Below, in pieces: positions 35,739 to 44,777 of a DNA stretch of 64,000 nt. The DNA is taken from NCBI GenBank assembly GCA_964481195.1, contig CAYZTB010000011.1, positions 1-64,000 of the forward strand. Direction: 5' to 3'. The notes under the pieces were generated by a model, which was given only the letters and a program-made list of their open reading frames with translations, was not told the DNA's origin and searched no databases. The position numbers were made by a program, and so were the translations under genes. Position 1 is the stretch's first letter, and each line of letters begins with the position of its first letter. The DNA is from Palsa-948 sp964481195. Lineage in GTDB: Bacteria; Bacteroidota; Bacteroidia; Palsa-948.

Positions 35739-36578
35739 GCCTTTTAAGGAATCGCCCCAATTACTTAGCTTAAGAAATAGATTGATTATTTTTTTAGCCA
35801 TCATGTAAATGGTTTTTTTTTCTGTTTTCTCCCTTAATAGTTCATCATTCGTATTGACTTTACTTGCGCCAATGCTATTATTAATTCTTGCCAAACTTAT
35901 CCCGCTTGTAAAGCAGTATTTTTTTGTGAACCCTTGGTTAATTGCTAATTTGTTTAAGGTGCTACTTGTGTAGTAAGAGAGGTGTTCTGGATATTCAATC
36001 ACATTCCATTTACTTCCCAACAATAGCCTGCTTAAGGAATTAAAATTAGGAGTTGTCATATACAGCGCTCCACCTTTTCTTAAAAGCTTGTTAATTGTAT
36101 TAATCTCTTCTGTTGGGTTATTAATATGTTCAATGACTTCAAAAGATGTAATAACATCAAACGATACTTTTTCGTAATTATGAGAAGATAGTTTTCCGCT
36201 ATGCATTTTAATTTCTTTATGTTCACATTTAGAAATTATTTCATCTCTATACTCTGTGCCATACACATTCCAATTTCTTTTTTTTGCAACTTCGAGAAAA
36301 TAACCCTCCCCACATCCAATATCCAAGATGTTGTTTGTTTGTCTAAATGGTTCCAGCTGATCTAAAAGCTCGTGGTACCTTTTTTCGGTAATTTCAGATA
36401 GTACTGAATTTGGTGCATAATTTTTATAATGTTCTTTGAGTTCTGCTTCGCTTGGAATTTTAGAAGATAAAACAAAATCACATTTTCTACATTGAACTAA
36501 AAAAGCATTTTTATAACGATTTAATTTAATTAGTTGGTTGCTATTGCACAGTAAGCAATTTGAAAAGTGATTATTCAT
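35721..36578 (-). CDS. Class I SAM-dependent methyltransferase with N-terminal zinc ribbon
   Basis: The 285-residue protein opens with a four-Cys ribbon (CLLCNSNQ at 9-16 and CRKC at about 30-34), followed by a Rossmann methyltransferase domain with NILDIGCGEGYFLEVAKKR, YGTEYRDEIISKCEH, VSFDVITSFEVIEHINNP and LLRKGGALYMTTPNF. This fusion is typical of methyltransferases in sugar and surface polysaccharide clusters. The acceptor is not known. It overlaps the next glycosyltransferase gene by 8 bases and the plus-strand membrane gene by 18. Confidence 0.85.
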   Translation of the reverse strand: MNNHFSNCLLCNSNQLIKLNRYKNAFLVQCRKCDFVLSSKIPSEAELKEHYKNYAPNSVLSEITEKRYHELLDQLEPFRQTNNILDIGCGEGYFLEVAKKRNWNVYGTEYRDEIISKCEHKEIKMHSGKLSSHNYEKVSFDVITSFEVIEHINNPTEEINTINKLLRKGGALYMTTPNFNSLSRLLLGSKWNVIEYPEHLSYYTSSTLNKLAINQGFTKKYCFTSGISLARINNSIGASKVNTNDELLREKTEKKTIYMMAKKIINLFLKLSNWGDSLKGLFVKR

Positions 36579-37797
36579 TTGCTGTATATATTTTTTTGTA
36601 AACAGATTCGGCTATTTCAAAATTTCTGTATGTCTCAGCCAATGGCCTAATATTATTATAAATTTCCTCTGAGGAATTGCTTTTTAATATTTCATCAATT
36701 ATTTTGATAGCTTTTAAATAGCCAGAATTGTCGAGCGATTCGAGTACTGCGCCAGCTTTATTTTTAGCAATAAGATCACTATCGTCCGAAATGTTTGGCG
36801 TAATGACTATGGGAAGCCCTAAAGCCCAATACTCTCCATTTTTTATAGGCGAGCAATATTTTTTTGTAGGAACAGATTTTACAGGAGTTATTGCAAAGTC
36901 TCCAAGTCCCATATAGGATGGTATTTCGCTATGTGACACATATCGTTGTACGATAAGCTTTTGATTAAATTTTGATTTTATGCAGTAGTTGGTAATTTCT
37001 TCTTTTGAGTGTGAGGTTAAAAGTAGTACCCTGAAACGCTCGCCCCAATATTCATTTGCTACGTTTAAAAAATCAAATACTTCCTTGTCTAAATAGATTC
37101 CTCCAAATTTTCCTGCATAAACCAAAACTATTTTATTCTCTAATTGAAGTTCACTAAGTAGATTTTTGTTTTTTTTGTTTTTTATTGAAAAGGCATCTAA
37201 ATCTACACAGGCTGGTTTGGTATAAAAATTTTCTAAAGAATGCTTATAGGTAGCTTTTGAATATTCAAGCATTTGAGGAGTAGTTCCTATTAATGCAGTA
37301 GCGTGCAGAGTTTGTTTTTTTTCAAAAAAACTTAGTATTTTGTAGGATAAATCCTTTTTTTTCCAGGTGCCGTTTTCTAACATTGCGTTAGCGTGCGGTT
37401 CGTAACTATCTATAATTAGAGGTTTGCCAGAAAATATTGATAGTAAATAACCAAAGGATCCTGCAGGAGTACACCAAGCGTGAATGCTACTCACTTTACG
37501 CAAAATGCAAATTTTATATAACTTGAAAAATGAAAAAATACCATTTGCCAATGCTTGAAGTCCAAATGAATAATACTTTAAGGGAATCCAGTGTATTCCT
37601 TCTTTTAGAAGTTCATTTTTGATTTTTTTAATTTCGTCTTTATTTATTTTGTAATACTTATTTTCAAAAGTTATAAGATAAAGTAGACTGTCATTTGTGA
37701 TATTTTTTCTTATGATTCTAAGGTATGGAAGAGTGTACGTTTGGATAAGAGCGTCTTTAAAACTCCAGTAGGTAATAACTAATATGCTCCTTGACAT
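36571..37797 (-). CDS. Glycosyltransferase, GT-B fold (family 4-like)
   Basis: The 408-residue protein has a GT4-type C-terminal half: ENKIVLVYAGKFGGIYLDKE and IPSYMGLGDFAITPVKSVPT, then KNGEYWALGLPIVITPNISD. The N-terminal domain carries the acceptor-side SGKPLIIDSYEPHANAMLEN. No signal or membrane span is present. The gene is followed by the methyltransferase gene with an 8-base overlap, and preceded by a membrane protein gene 7 bases away, so the three are probably co-transcribed. Sugar specificity cannot be read from sequence. Confidence 0.8.
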   Translation of the reverse strand: MSRSILVITYWSFKDALIQTYTLPYLRIIRKNITNDSLLYLITFENKYYKINKDEIKKIKNELLKEGIHWIPLKYYSFGLQALANGIFSFFKLYKICILRKVSSIHAWCTPAGSFGYLLSIFSGKPLIIDSYEPHANAMLENGTWKKKDLSYKILSFFEKKQTLHATALIGTTPQMLEYSKATYKHSLENFYTKPACVDLDAFSIKNKKNKNLLSELQLENKIVLVYAGKFGGIYLDKEVFDFLNVANEYWGERFRVLLLTSHSKEEITNYCIKSKFNQKLIVQRYVSHSEIPSYMGLGDFAITPVKSVPTKKYCSPIKNGEYWALGLPIVITPNISDDSDLIAKNKAGAVLESLDNSGYLKAIKIIDEILKSNSSEEIYNNIRPLAETYRNFEIAESVYKKIYTANE

Positions 37798-37804
37798 GGA
37801 ATAG

Positions 37805-39172
37805 CTACTCGTTTTTTAAATTTGAATTAAGAGAAGGAATCAAGGTCTTTGATTTCCAGTATATGTATACTTCTTTGGGGTTTTGTATCATGTATTCATA
37901 GAACCCATCTTTTCTTGGATTATTAATATCACAATAGTGTGGATCGTCAAATGCATAATAGGGCGAGTTGTTGTTTATTGACATATTCATTTTGGCTTCG
38001 TTTCTGACATTCCTAATCGTATAAGTATTAGTCATGCGGTTATCTATTAAAAAGAAAAAAAACAATACTAATCCAAGTATAATTGGTTTGAGTTTGTGAA
38101 TGGATGAAGAAGCTTGTAAGTTTTTAATTTGCCATGTGCTAAAAATTTCTGAAAACAGTAAAATGAAGGGTATAAAGCAAAGCACGGAATAGTAGTCAGG
38201 GATTTTAATTAGACCAATTAATACACTGCCTCTTGCTAGTGGAACAGAAATGCTTGTTATGAAAAACCAGCCTAAGTAAAATAACAATAATTTTTTATTC
38301 GTCTTTTTGTTTATGAAGCCTGATAGGATAATGACAATGAAAATTACTATAGATATCCCTGTGGTAAATCTTCCAAAACATTTTTCACTTACAAAAAGAT
38401 ATCTAGCAAAGTTAATCTCTGAAAAGTGTATAAATGCATTCATGGTTTGTGGGAGTTGCTCAAACATTCCATTTGCTATTTTTTCACTTTTCCCTATTGT
38501 AAGCTGAATAGCTGCAAATGCAATAAAGATACTAAGGCATGTTAGAATTTGAAACATATTTATATGCTTAGGTATAGTAAGAAGACCTAAGATAAAGAGA
38601 AGTGGCATAAACACCCCATTTCCAAAAAAATAATTTTGTATTATGAGAAAAAATATGGAGTAATAAATATGTTTTTTAATATTTTCTTTAAAATAACTGA
38701 ACAAAAAGAACACGGAGAGTATTTGAAACATAAATTGCAATGTTTGAGCTACTTGAAACGTCCATAACAAATGATTATGATTAATGGGATGCAGCAAAAC
38801 AAAACAGCATATGATAAAACAAAATAATTTTGATGGGAAATGTAATTGCATTAATTTATATAAAAAATAAATAGTGAAACTGTATAGTGTCAAATTCAAG
38901 TACAAATATAATAAGGTGTTCGCCCCAAATAAATTGAGCTCCACGAAATAAAAAAATTTAAAAAGAGGAACAATTTGCCCATTTATTGGTTCTATTATTT
39001 TGGCAAATGAAATATTTTGCATTTCATTCATTAGATACCACTCGTCCCTCCAAAAAAAATGTGCGCTAGTCTTCCAAAAAATAAAAGATAGTGCAATGAA
39101 TGAGAGAAGAGCTAGTTGGTCGAGTTTTTTCGGGGGTAATATAAGTGTCATTTTATTTTTTTTTAAAATCAC
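37805..39172 (-). CDS. Polytopic membrane protein, possible GT-C glycosyltransferase
   Basis: The 455-residue protein has about ten spans. The first loop contains HFFWRDEWYLMNEMQNISFA, with an acidic motif that in GT-C glycosyltransferases lies near the catalytic Asp. A second acidic stretch is in the long C-terminal extracytoplasmic tail. The family is not clear; a GT-C-type enzyme or polymerase is plausible. The gene overlaps the next glycosyltransferase gene by 20 bases, or starts at the second Met (MTLILPPKKLD, base 39151), which would give no overlap. Confidence 0.55.
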   Translation of the reverse strand: MILKKNKMTLILPPKKLDQLALLSFIALSFIFWKTSAHFFWRDEWYLMNEMQNISFAKIIEPINGQIVPLFKFFYFVELNLFGANTLLYLYLNLTLYSFTIYFLYKLMQLHFPSKLFCFIICCFVLLHPINHNHLLWTFQVAQTLQFMFQILSVFFLFSYFKENIKKHIYYSIFFLIIQNYFFGNGVFMPLLFILGLLTIPKHINMFQILTCLSIFIAFAAIQLTIGKSEKIANGMFEQLPQTMNAFIHFSEINFARYLFVSEKCFGRFTTGISIVIFIVIILSGFINKKTNKKLLLFYLGWFFITSISVPLARGSVLIGLIKIPDYYSVLCFIPFILLFSEIFSTWQIKNLQASSSIHKLKPIILGLVLFFFFLIDNRMTNTYTIRNVRNEAKMNMSINNNSPYYAFDDPHYCDINNPRKDGFYEYMIQNPKEVYIYWKSKTLIPSLNSNLKNE

Positions 39173-39884
39173 CTTTAGAGAAGTATTTCTCTATCAAGCA
39201 ATAGAGCATAATAAAAAAATAACGGCTTCCCATCTCATTGATTTTTAACTTAGATACTCCATGTTTTCGATTTGTCCAGGTGTTTGGTAGTATGGCATAG
39301 GAATATCCTCGTACGATAGCTTTAAGAGGCAATTCTAGCGTTAAATTAAAGTGAGGAGCTAGCAGAGGCTTCAGTCCAATGATAGTTTCTTTTCTGTAAA
39401 GCTTGAAAGCATTTGTAATATCATTATATCTAAAGCCAAAGAGAATGCGAACTAGGTTGTTTGCGATTCTGTTAATGATAAGCTTAATCATTGGATAATC
39501 AATCGTCTTGCCTCCTTTAATGAATCTGCTGCCAAAAACGCAATCGTAACCCTCTTGCATCTTGAAAAAATAGTTTACTAAATCGTTTGGTGAGTCCGAT
39601 AAATCTGCCATCATAATTACTACACAGTCGCCAGTAAATTTTTCTAACCCATAACGTACCGCATAACCAAAGCCATTTGGTCTAGCGTTGGTATAATAAT
39701 TTAAAGAAGGAATATTAAGTTTCAGTTTTTCTAGTACTTCTAGCGTGTTGTCTTTCGAATTATCATTTATTACAACTATCTCGTACTCAATTTTATAAGA
39801 AGACATGGTGTCTGAAAGGTTTTGTATCGTTTCAGGCAATGAGCCAGCTTCGTTGTAGGCGGGTATGACAATGCTTAGCTTCAT
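39153..39884 (-). CDS. Family 2 glycosyltransferase, DPM1-like
   Basis: The 243-residue protein has the GT2 A-fold: KLSIVIPAYNEAGSLPETIQ, IVVINDNSKDNTLEVLE, the DxD-type MMADLSDSPNDLVNYF, and GSRFIKGGKTIDYPMIKL. The pattern resembles polyprenyl-phosphate mannosyl- or glucosyltransferases that make a lipid-linked donor, as dolichyl-phosphate mannose synthase does. It has no C-terminal membrane spans. It may supply the neighbouring GT-C-like membrane protein with a lipid-linked sugar; that link is inferred. Confidence 0.85.
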   Translation of the reverse strand: MKLSIVIPAYNEAGSLPETIQNLSDTMSSYKIEYEIVVINDNSKDNTLEVLEKLKLNIPSLNYYTNARPNGFGYAVRYGLEKFTGDCVVIMMADLSDSPNDLVNYFFKMQEGYDCVFGSRFIKGGKTIDYPMIKLIINRIANNLVRILFGFRYNDITNAFKLYRKETIIGLKPLLAPHFNLTLELPLKAIVRGYSYAILPNTWTNRKHGVSKLKINEMGSRYFFIMLYCLIEKYFSKGDFKKK

Positions 39885-39889
39885 TTAGA

Positions 39890-40942
39890 TTAGTGCAAGG
39901 ACTTGTGTATTTGAGAGAGAATATCTTGGATGTTATATTTCCAAGTCCATTCAGGGAAGTGTGTTTTGAATTTAGTAACATCACTTATCCACCACATGTG
40001 ATCACCCACTCTGTTTTGATCAGCATATTTGTAATTCATTTTCTTTCCGGTAATTTCTTCACACATTTTTATAGCCTCTAGCATGGAGCAGTTTGAGAAA
40101 CGACCACCACCTGCATTATATACTTCTCCTTTTTTAGGAGCGTTATAAAAATGCCAAAACATATTTACTAAATCAAAGCTGTGAATATTGTCTCGTACTT
40201 GTTTTCCTTTATATCCAAAAACAGTATAAGGAGTACCAGTTACAGCGCATTTCATCAAATAGGCTAAAAACCCATGCAGCATGGTGCCGGAGTGGTTAGG
40301 GCCTGTTAGGCAACCACCGCGAAACACGCCAGTATTCATGTTAAAATACTTTCCATACTCTTGAACTAGGATATCTGCTGCGACTTTAGATGCTCCAAAT
40401 AAGGAATGTAGCGTTTGGTCAATGCTCATTTTTTCATCAATGCCGTTCTTAAAGTAAAAATGATTTTCGGCTACTTCCCATCGTGTTTCTTTTTCTTCTA
40501 AGGGTAAAACATTTGGTTGATCACCGTACACTTTATTGGTGGAGGTAAAAATGAATACTGCTTTTGGAGCATGAAGGCGTGTGTACTCTAAAAGATTGAG
40601 TGTTCCATTTGCATTAACGGTGAAGTCAGTAAAAGGCTCTTTGGCTGCCCAATCGTGACTTGGCTGAGCGGCAGTATGAATGATGAGTTTAATATCGGTA
40701 TTGTATTCTTTAAATATTTTTTCAACCGCTTCTTGATTTCTAATATCAATATTGAAATGTTTGTAGTTTTTGTAAAGAGACTCCAAGTTTTTTCTATTCC
40801 ACTCAGTAGAGGCTTCTGATCCAAAAAAGTTTTTACGCATATCATTATCAATGCCCAGCACTATGTCAAATTTTTCTGAGAAAAACTGAACAGATTCACT
40901 GCCAATGAGACCTGCAGAGCCTGTAATTAATGCAACATTCAT
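39890..40942 (-). CDS. NAD-dependent epimerase, CDP-paratose 2-epimerase-like (copy 1)
   Basis: The 350-residue short-chain dehydrogenase-like protein starts with a Gly-rich NAD motif (NVALITGSAGLIGSESVQFF). The catalytic region reads FIFTSTNKVYGDQPNVLPLE, the Tyr of the YxxxK motif has been replaced by Phe-Gly-Ala-Ser-Lys in HSLFGASKVAADILVQEYGK, and GGCLTGPNHSGTMLHGFLAY and GYKGKQVRDNIHSFDLVNMF follow. These blocks fit a distinct group of CDP-paratose/tyvelose-epimerase-like proteins. It overlaps the paralogue upstream by 4 bases. Substrate unknown. Confidence 0.8.
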   Translation of the reverse strand: MNVALITGSAGLIGSESVQFFSEKFDIVLGIDNDMRKNFFGSEASTEWNRKNLESLYKNYKHFNIDIRNQEAVEKIFKEYNTDIKLIIHTAAQPSHDWAAKEPFTDFTVNANGTLNLLEYTRLHAPKAVFIFTSTNKVYGDQPNVLPLEEKETRWEVAENHFYFKNGIDEKMSIDQTLHSLFGASKVAADILVQEYGKYFNMNTGVFRGGCLTGPNHSGTMLHGFLAYLMKCAVTGTPYTVFGYKGKQVRDNIHSFDLVNMFWHFYNAPKKGEVYNAGGGRFSNCSMLEAIKMCEEITGKKMNYKYADQNRVGDHMWWISDVTKFKTHFPEWTWKYNIQDILSQIHKSLH

Positions 40943-42006
40943 TTCAAAATATTTTTTAGCGTGTTTTCGTTTTTATGAATCCAGTTAAAAGTGTCTTCCA
41001 CAATGTCCTGTACCGATAACTTAGATTTCCATCCCATTATTTTCTCGGCTTTTGAATTGTCGGAATAGTATAGTTTAATATCTGCCGGACGATTTTGTTT
41101 TACCTGCTGAATTTTAATTTTATTGCCGGTTATTTCTGTACAGTATTTAGTCATTTCAAGTAGCGAAGAGGAAGTTTGCAGCCCTCCTCCTATATTAAAA
41201 GTTTGACCATTAATTTTATCAGCATGAATAATTTGGTAATCTATGAGGTTGAATAAATCGTTGATATGTAAAAGGTCTCTTATTTGTTTGCCTTTACCTC
41301 CAAAGCCGATGTAGGAAAGAGGCTGTTTCCAATAATGTTTTGCAACCCACAACGCTACAAAGCCCTGATCTACTTTGCCCATTTGCCAAGGACCTGCAAT
41401 AACTCCGCAGCGATTAATTACTGTTTGTAGATTTAGGAAGGAATGGTATTCCTGAATGATAAGCTCCGAAGCAAGCTTTGTGGCACCATAAAGGGAGCGG
41501 CTGCCTTCAAGAGGAAAATTTTCTGAAATTCCTTTTTTAGAAACGCCTGCTATTTTTTGTCTTAATGCCAACGAAAAGCGAGTATTATCTTCTTTAAAAG
41601 ATAATTGATTTAAGGTTTGAATTGGGTAGACTCGGCTAGTAGATAAGAATATAAATTGTGCTTTATTTTTTACTGCAAAGTTAAGGCAGTTTACTGTGCC
41701 AGTTAAATTGGTATTGATTAGGTACTCGGCCCCTTGCTCAATCCCCATTAATACAGATGGTTCGGCAGATGCATCTATTACAACGTCTACTTTCCCTACC
41801 TGTTCAAAATCTTCTTTGCAGCGAATGTCACCGTGAATAAAATCTATACCATTTTCTTTTAGCCTGATAATGTTTAATTCTGAACCTCGTCTTTTTAAGT
41901 TATCAAAAGCAATAACTTTGTATTTAGGATATTTTTCTTTTAAAGAAATAGCAAGGTTAGAACCTACAAAGCCTGCACCTCCCGTAACTAAAAGTAGTTT
42001 ATTCAT
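40939..42006 (-). CDS. NAD-dependent epimerase, CDP-paratose 2-epimerase-like (copy 2)
   Basis: The 355-residue protein has the NAD motif LLVTGGAGFVGSNLAISLKE, FDNLKRRGSELNIIRLKENG after it, the catalytic FLSTSRVYPIQTLNQLSFKE, a YGATKLASELIIQEY (Tyr-x-x-x-Lys) motif, and GKGKQIRDLLHINDLFNLID. It is related to the next gene but not identical, and retains the Tyr that copy 1 lacks. The two genes overlap by 4 bases (ATGA), so they are translationally coupled. The pair may work in sequence on one nucleotide sugar; that is inference. Confidence 0.8.
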   Translation of the reverse strand: MNKLLLVTGGAGFVGSNLAISLKEKYPKYKVIAFDNLKRRGSELNIIRLKENGIDFIHGDIRCKEDFEQVGKVDVVIDASAEPSVLMGIEQGAEYLINTNLTGTVNCLNFAVKNKAQFIFLSTSRVYPIQTLNQLSFKEDNTRFSLALRQKIAGVSKKGISENFPLEGSRSLYGATKLASELIIQEYHSFLNLQTVINRCGVIAGPWQMGKVDQGFVALWVAKHYWKQPLSYIGFGGKGKQIRDLLHINDLFNLIDYQIIHADKINGQTFNIGGGLQTSSSLLEMTKYCTEITGNKIKIQQVKQNRPADIKLYYSDNSKAEKIMGWKSKLSVQDIVEDTFNWIHKNENTLKNILK

Positions 42007-42917
42007 AGTAGTTGCATGTTTTTTTTATTAATTAGGTTGATAAAATTCCTCCCAAGCAGAGATTTAATCAGTAGTAGTAATATACTGCGATTTATGCCTA
42101 TTCTTAAAATACTTTTCCATAAATATTGAACAGATTTTAGTTTAGAATTATCAAGATAGCTATGTATGGCGCAAAAATAATAAGAATGACCAAGTAGTAA
42201 GTTTTGTTGCTTGCTATTAAGTTTTACATTATTTATTATCCAATCTGTAGCAATTAGCCTTTTTTTAATAATCTTTAAGTTGTCCGCTCTCATTGAACGA
42301 GCTGGGTGGTCATTTACTAAAACTGAAATTTTGTCAACTATGTAAATTTGATCATGTAGTAGGTTTTGAACTAAATACACCCAGTCTTCTAGAGTAGAAT
42401 ATGCTCTATCTTCTAAAAAGGGTTTCAATTTAAAGTTATTTTTTAATATGCAAATCATAATACCAGTAACTCCGCCTCTTAAATAGATCTCGCCACTATG
42501 CCACCCTTCAATTAAAGATAGGGAAGAAGATGGTTTTATCTTTCCGTTATCTAGATAACTATATTTTGTACTTAGAAACCGAATGTTAGGATTTAAATGA
42601 ATAACTTCATGAAGAATTGATAAGTGATTCGGGTACATCCAGTCATCTGAGTCGAAAAAAATAACATATTTCCCTTTTGAAATATTAAAGCCATGATTAC
42701 GTGCGGCTCCTCTTTCTGTATTGAGTTGATAAATATATTTTATTTGATTATTGAATAGGTATTTGCTTTCTATTAGTTCCTTTGTGTTGTCTGTGCTGCC
42801 ATCGTCTATAATAATAATTTCAAAATCTTTAAAACTCTGACTTAAAATAGAGTTTAATGTATTTTCAATAAAATCTATTCGATTATATGTTGGAATGATT
42901 ATTGAAAAAAAGCACAT
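42003..42917 (-). CDS. Family 2 glycosyltransferase
   Basis: The 304-residue protein has the GT2 A-fold: FFSIIIPTYNRIDFIENTLN, FEIIIIDDGSTDNTKELIES, RGAARNHGFNISKGKYVIFF and the metal-binding FDSDDWMYPNHL. It has a basic C-terminal region without clear spans. Donor and acceptor are unknown. It overlaps copy 2 of the epimerases by 4 bases and begins 24 bases after another GT2 gene. Confidence 0.88.
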   Translation of the reverse strand: MCFFSIIIPTYNRIDFIENTLNSILSQSFKDFEIIIIDDGSTDNTKELIESKYLFNNQIKYIYQLNTERGAARNHGFNISKGKYVIFFDSDDWMYPNHLSILHEVIHLNPNIRFLSTKYSYLDNGKIKPSSSLSLIEGWHSGEIYLRGGVTGIMICILKNNFKLKPFLEDRAYSTLEDWVYLVQNLLHDQIYIVDKISVLVNDHPARSMRADNLKIIKKRLIATDWIINNVKLNSKQQNLLLGHSYYFCAIHSYLDNSKLKSVQYLWKSILRIGINRSILLLLIKSLLGRNFINLINKKNMQLL

Positions 42918-42941
42918 ATCTTATTGATTATTGTTTAACAT

Positions 42942-43832
42942 CTATATTGACTTTAATCTAATAATCGAATGCATCATTCCTTTAAATCTATGCAGGTGTC
43001 TTAGTGAGGACTCGATATCAAATTTAATTAATAGAAAGTAAATTATTGCAAAAAAATTATTTAATGTAATATGTAGCCTTTTAGAAAACGCAAAATGCTT
43101 TTTTAATATATAAAAATCCGAGGCGCCAGCGCTTTCCATTCTTTTATTATAAGCTGAAAACAATTTCGTGTTATTTTTTCTTTCAACGGACAGGTTTAAT
43201 AGTGGGTGCATTACAATTATAACACTATTGTAATAGCATTTAAACCCATGGTTGATTGCTCTGATAATTATATCAATATCTTCTCCTCCTAAAATCTTTA
43301 ACTTTTCACTTCCTATTAAATTGTTTACAGCCCCAGGGCCCAGATTCTCATCAAACCCACCAATGGTATCAAATACTTTTTTTTGTATAAAAATCGCACA
43401 TGATGCTGAAGAAAAAGAATCTTTAATTGTCATTTCTTTGTCATTCAACGATGAAGGCCATCTGTAGCCATTGTTTAAGGAATTTATTATTCTTATGTTA
43501 AGTACGCTGTGTGTGTTTTTTTTAAAAAAATCAACAACTTCTTTAAGTAACATATTAGGGTATAAACAGTCATCGTCTGGTACTGCAACAATATCGCCAG
43601 TAATGTGTGGTAGAGCAATATTTCTGCCCCTTGAAAGCCCTGGTGGACTTTGTAAGTGTTTGATGTTGAATGAGTATTTCTTAGGCGCTAATAAGTGGAA
43701 AAGTCTCTTGTCTTTGTTTTGGTCTACTAGTATTAGCTCAAAGTTATTATATCCTTGATTGTTTAGAGAATCTAGAAATTCTTCAACTTCCTTAATTCTG
43801 TTTATTGTGCAAAGGATTATACTTAGTTTCAT
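42942..43832 (-). CDS. Family 2 glycosyltransferase
   Basis: The 296-residue protein has GT2 markers: KLSIILCTINRIKEVEEFLD, LILVDQNKDKRLFHLL, SPPGLSRGRNIALPHITGDI, the metal-binding VAVPDDDCLYPNMLLKEV and a later acidic motif in GGEDIDIIIRAINHGFKCYY. The C-terminal third is hydrophobic around NNFFAIIYFLLIKFDIESSL and may associate with the membrane. It differs clearly from its neighbours, so it probably adds a different sugar. Confidence 0.86.
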   Translation of the reverse strand: MKLSIILCTINRIKEVEEFLDSLNNQGYNNFELILVDQNKDKRLFHLLAPKKYSFNIKHLQSPPGLSRGRNIALPHITGDIVAVPDDDCLYPNMLLKEVVDFFKKNTHSVLNIRIINSLNNGYRWPSSLNDKEMTIKDSFSSASCAIFIQKKVFDTIGGFDENLGPGAVNNLIGSEKLKILGGEDIDIIIRAINHGFKCYYNSVIIVMHPLLNLSVERKNNTKLFSAYNKRMESAGASDFYILKKHFAFSKRLHITLNNFFAIIYFLLIKFDIESSLRHLHRFKGMMHSIIRLKSI

Positions 43833-43850
43833 GAAAAAATGCAGATAATT

Positions 43851-44708
43851 TTATGCTGAGTTTAGATTACTATCAACTGTTTTGTTGTACGCTCGAATCA
43901 AAATATCTTGATTGATTCCATGTCTTGAAAATTGCGTGTCTCCGTAAATGTCGGTGATATGGTATCCGAAATTATTAGACTCTAAAATTAACAATATAGT
44001 AGAAAGGCTGTCTTCGTTTTTTTCAAGATGATGATGGTACTCTATGCTTATTTCGGTAACTAAAGAAAGTTTTTTACTTTCTGATAGCTCCTGAAGAACT
44101 AAGGTTTCGGCTCCTTCAATATCCATTTTGATAAAATCAATTGGATGATTAATGAACTCTGATAAAGTACATGTAGGTACTTGAATTAAATTGTCTATAC
44201 TATGGTTTTTTTTATTAATACTTGCTCCTAGTGTGCTGTTTTCTGGATTGGGCTTGTAAAAATCAATGAATCCTTTTTCCTTATATATTGCCAAGTTATG
44301 CAGTTGTATAGATTGAAGGTGATTTGTATGGACATTTTTGTGCAGTAGGTTGAAAGTTGTTGGTTCGGGCTCGAAACATATCAGTGATGCATTTGGGTAG
44401 TATATCTTGAAGAAAATCAGGCTTAGTCCAATATTACTTCCGCAATCAATTATAGTTGAATTTTGGTTTGAGGGTGTAAAGTAGTACTGGCGTTGAATAA
44501 AAATTTCTTCAAAAAGAAAGACAAAAGTAGGATAGTTGTTTATATACACAGATATGCCAAAGATTTTATCTTTTTTTATTTTTATTTTTAAAATTTTATA
44601 GAATAAATAATATTTTATCGATAGCCTTAGATATATGGCAATAAGATTCCATTTTTTTGAATCATTACGAGAAAGAACTTTTTTTATATTATTTAAGTGG
44701 CCAAGCAT
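43851..44708 (-). CDS. FkbM-family methyltransferase
   Basis: The 285-residue protein has an FkbM domain: IIDCGSNIGLSLIFFKIYYP (SAM site), ICFEPEPTTFNLLHKNVHTN and DFIKMDIEGAETLVLQELSE. FkbM enzymes put methyl groups on sugar or polyketide hydroxyls and are common in polysaccharide clusters. The first 60 residues are basic and hydrophobic and may contact the membrane. It lies between a GT2 and a GT4 gene. Confidence 0.88.
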   Translation of the reverse strand: MLGHLNNIKKVLSRNDSKKWNLIAIYLRLSIKYYLFYKILKIKIKKDKIFGISVYINNYPTFVFLFEEIFIQRQYYFTPSNQNSTIIDCGSNIGLSLIFFKIYYPNASLICFEPEPTTFNLLHKNVHTNHLQSIQLHNLAIYKEKGFIDFYKPNPENSTLGASINKKNHSIDNLIQVPTCTLSEFINHPIDFIKMDIEGAETLVLQELSESKKLSLVTEISIEYHHHLEKNEDSLSTILLILESNNFGYHITDIYGDTQFSRHGINQDILIRAYNKTVDSNLNSA

Positions 44709-44777
44709 GTAATATTTTTATGATAATACCGATTGTGTCCTTAAATGATTTATTTTTTTTGTTTAGGGTTCGATTAG

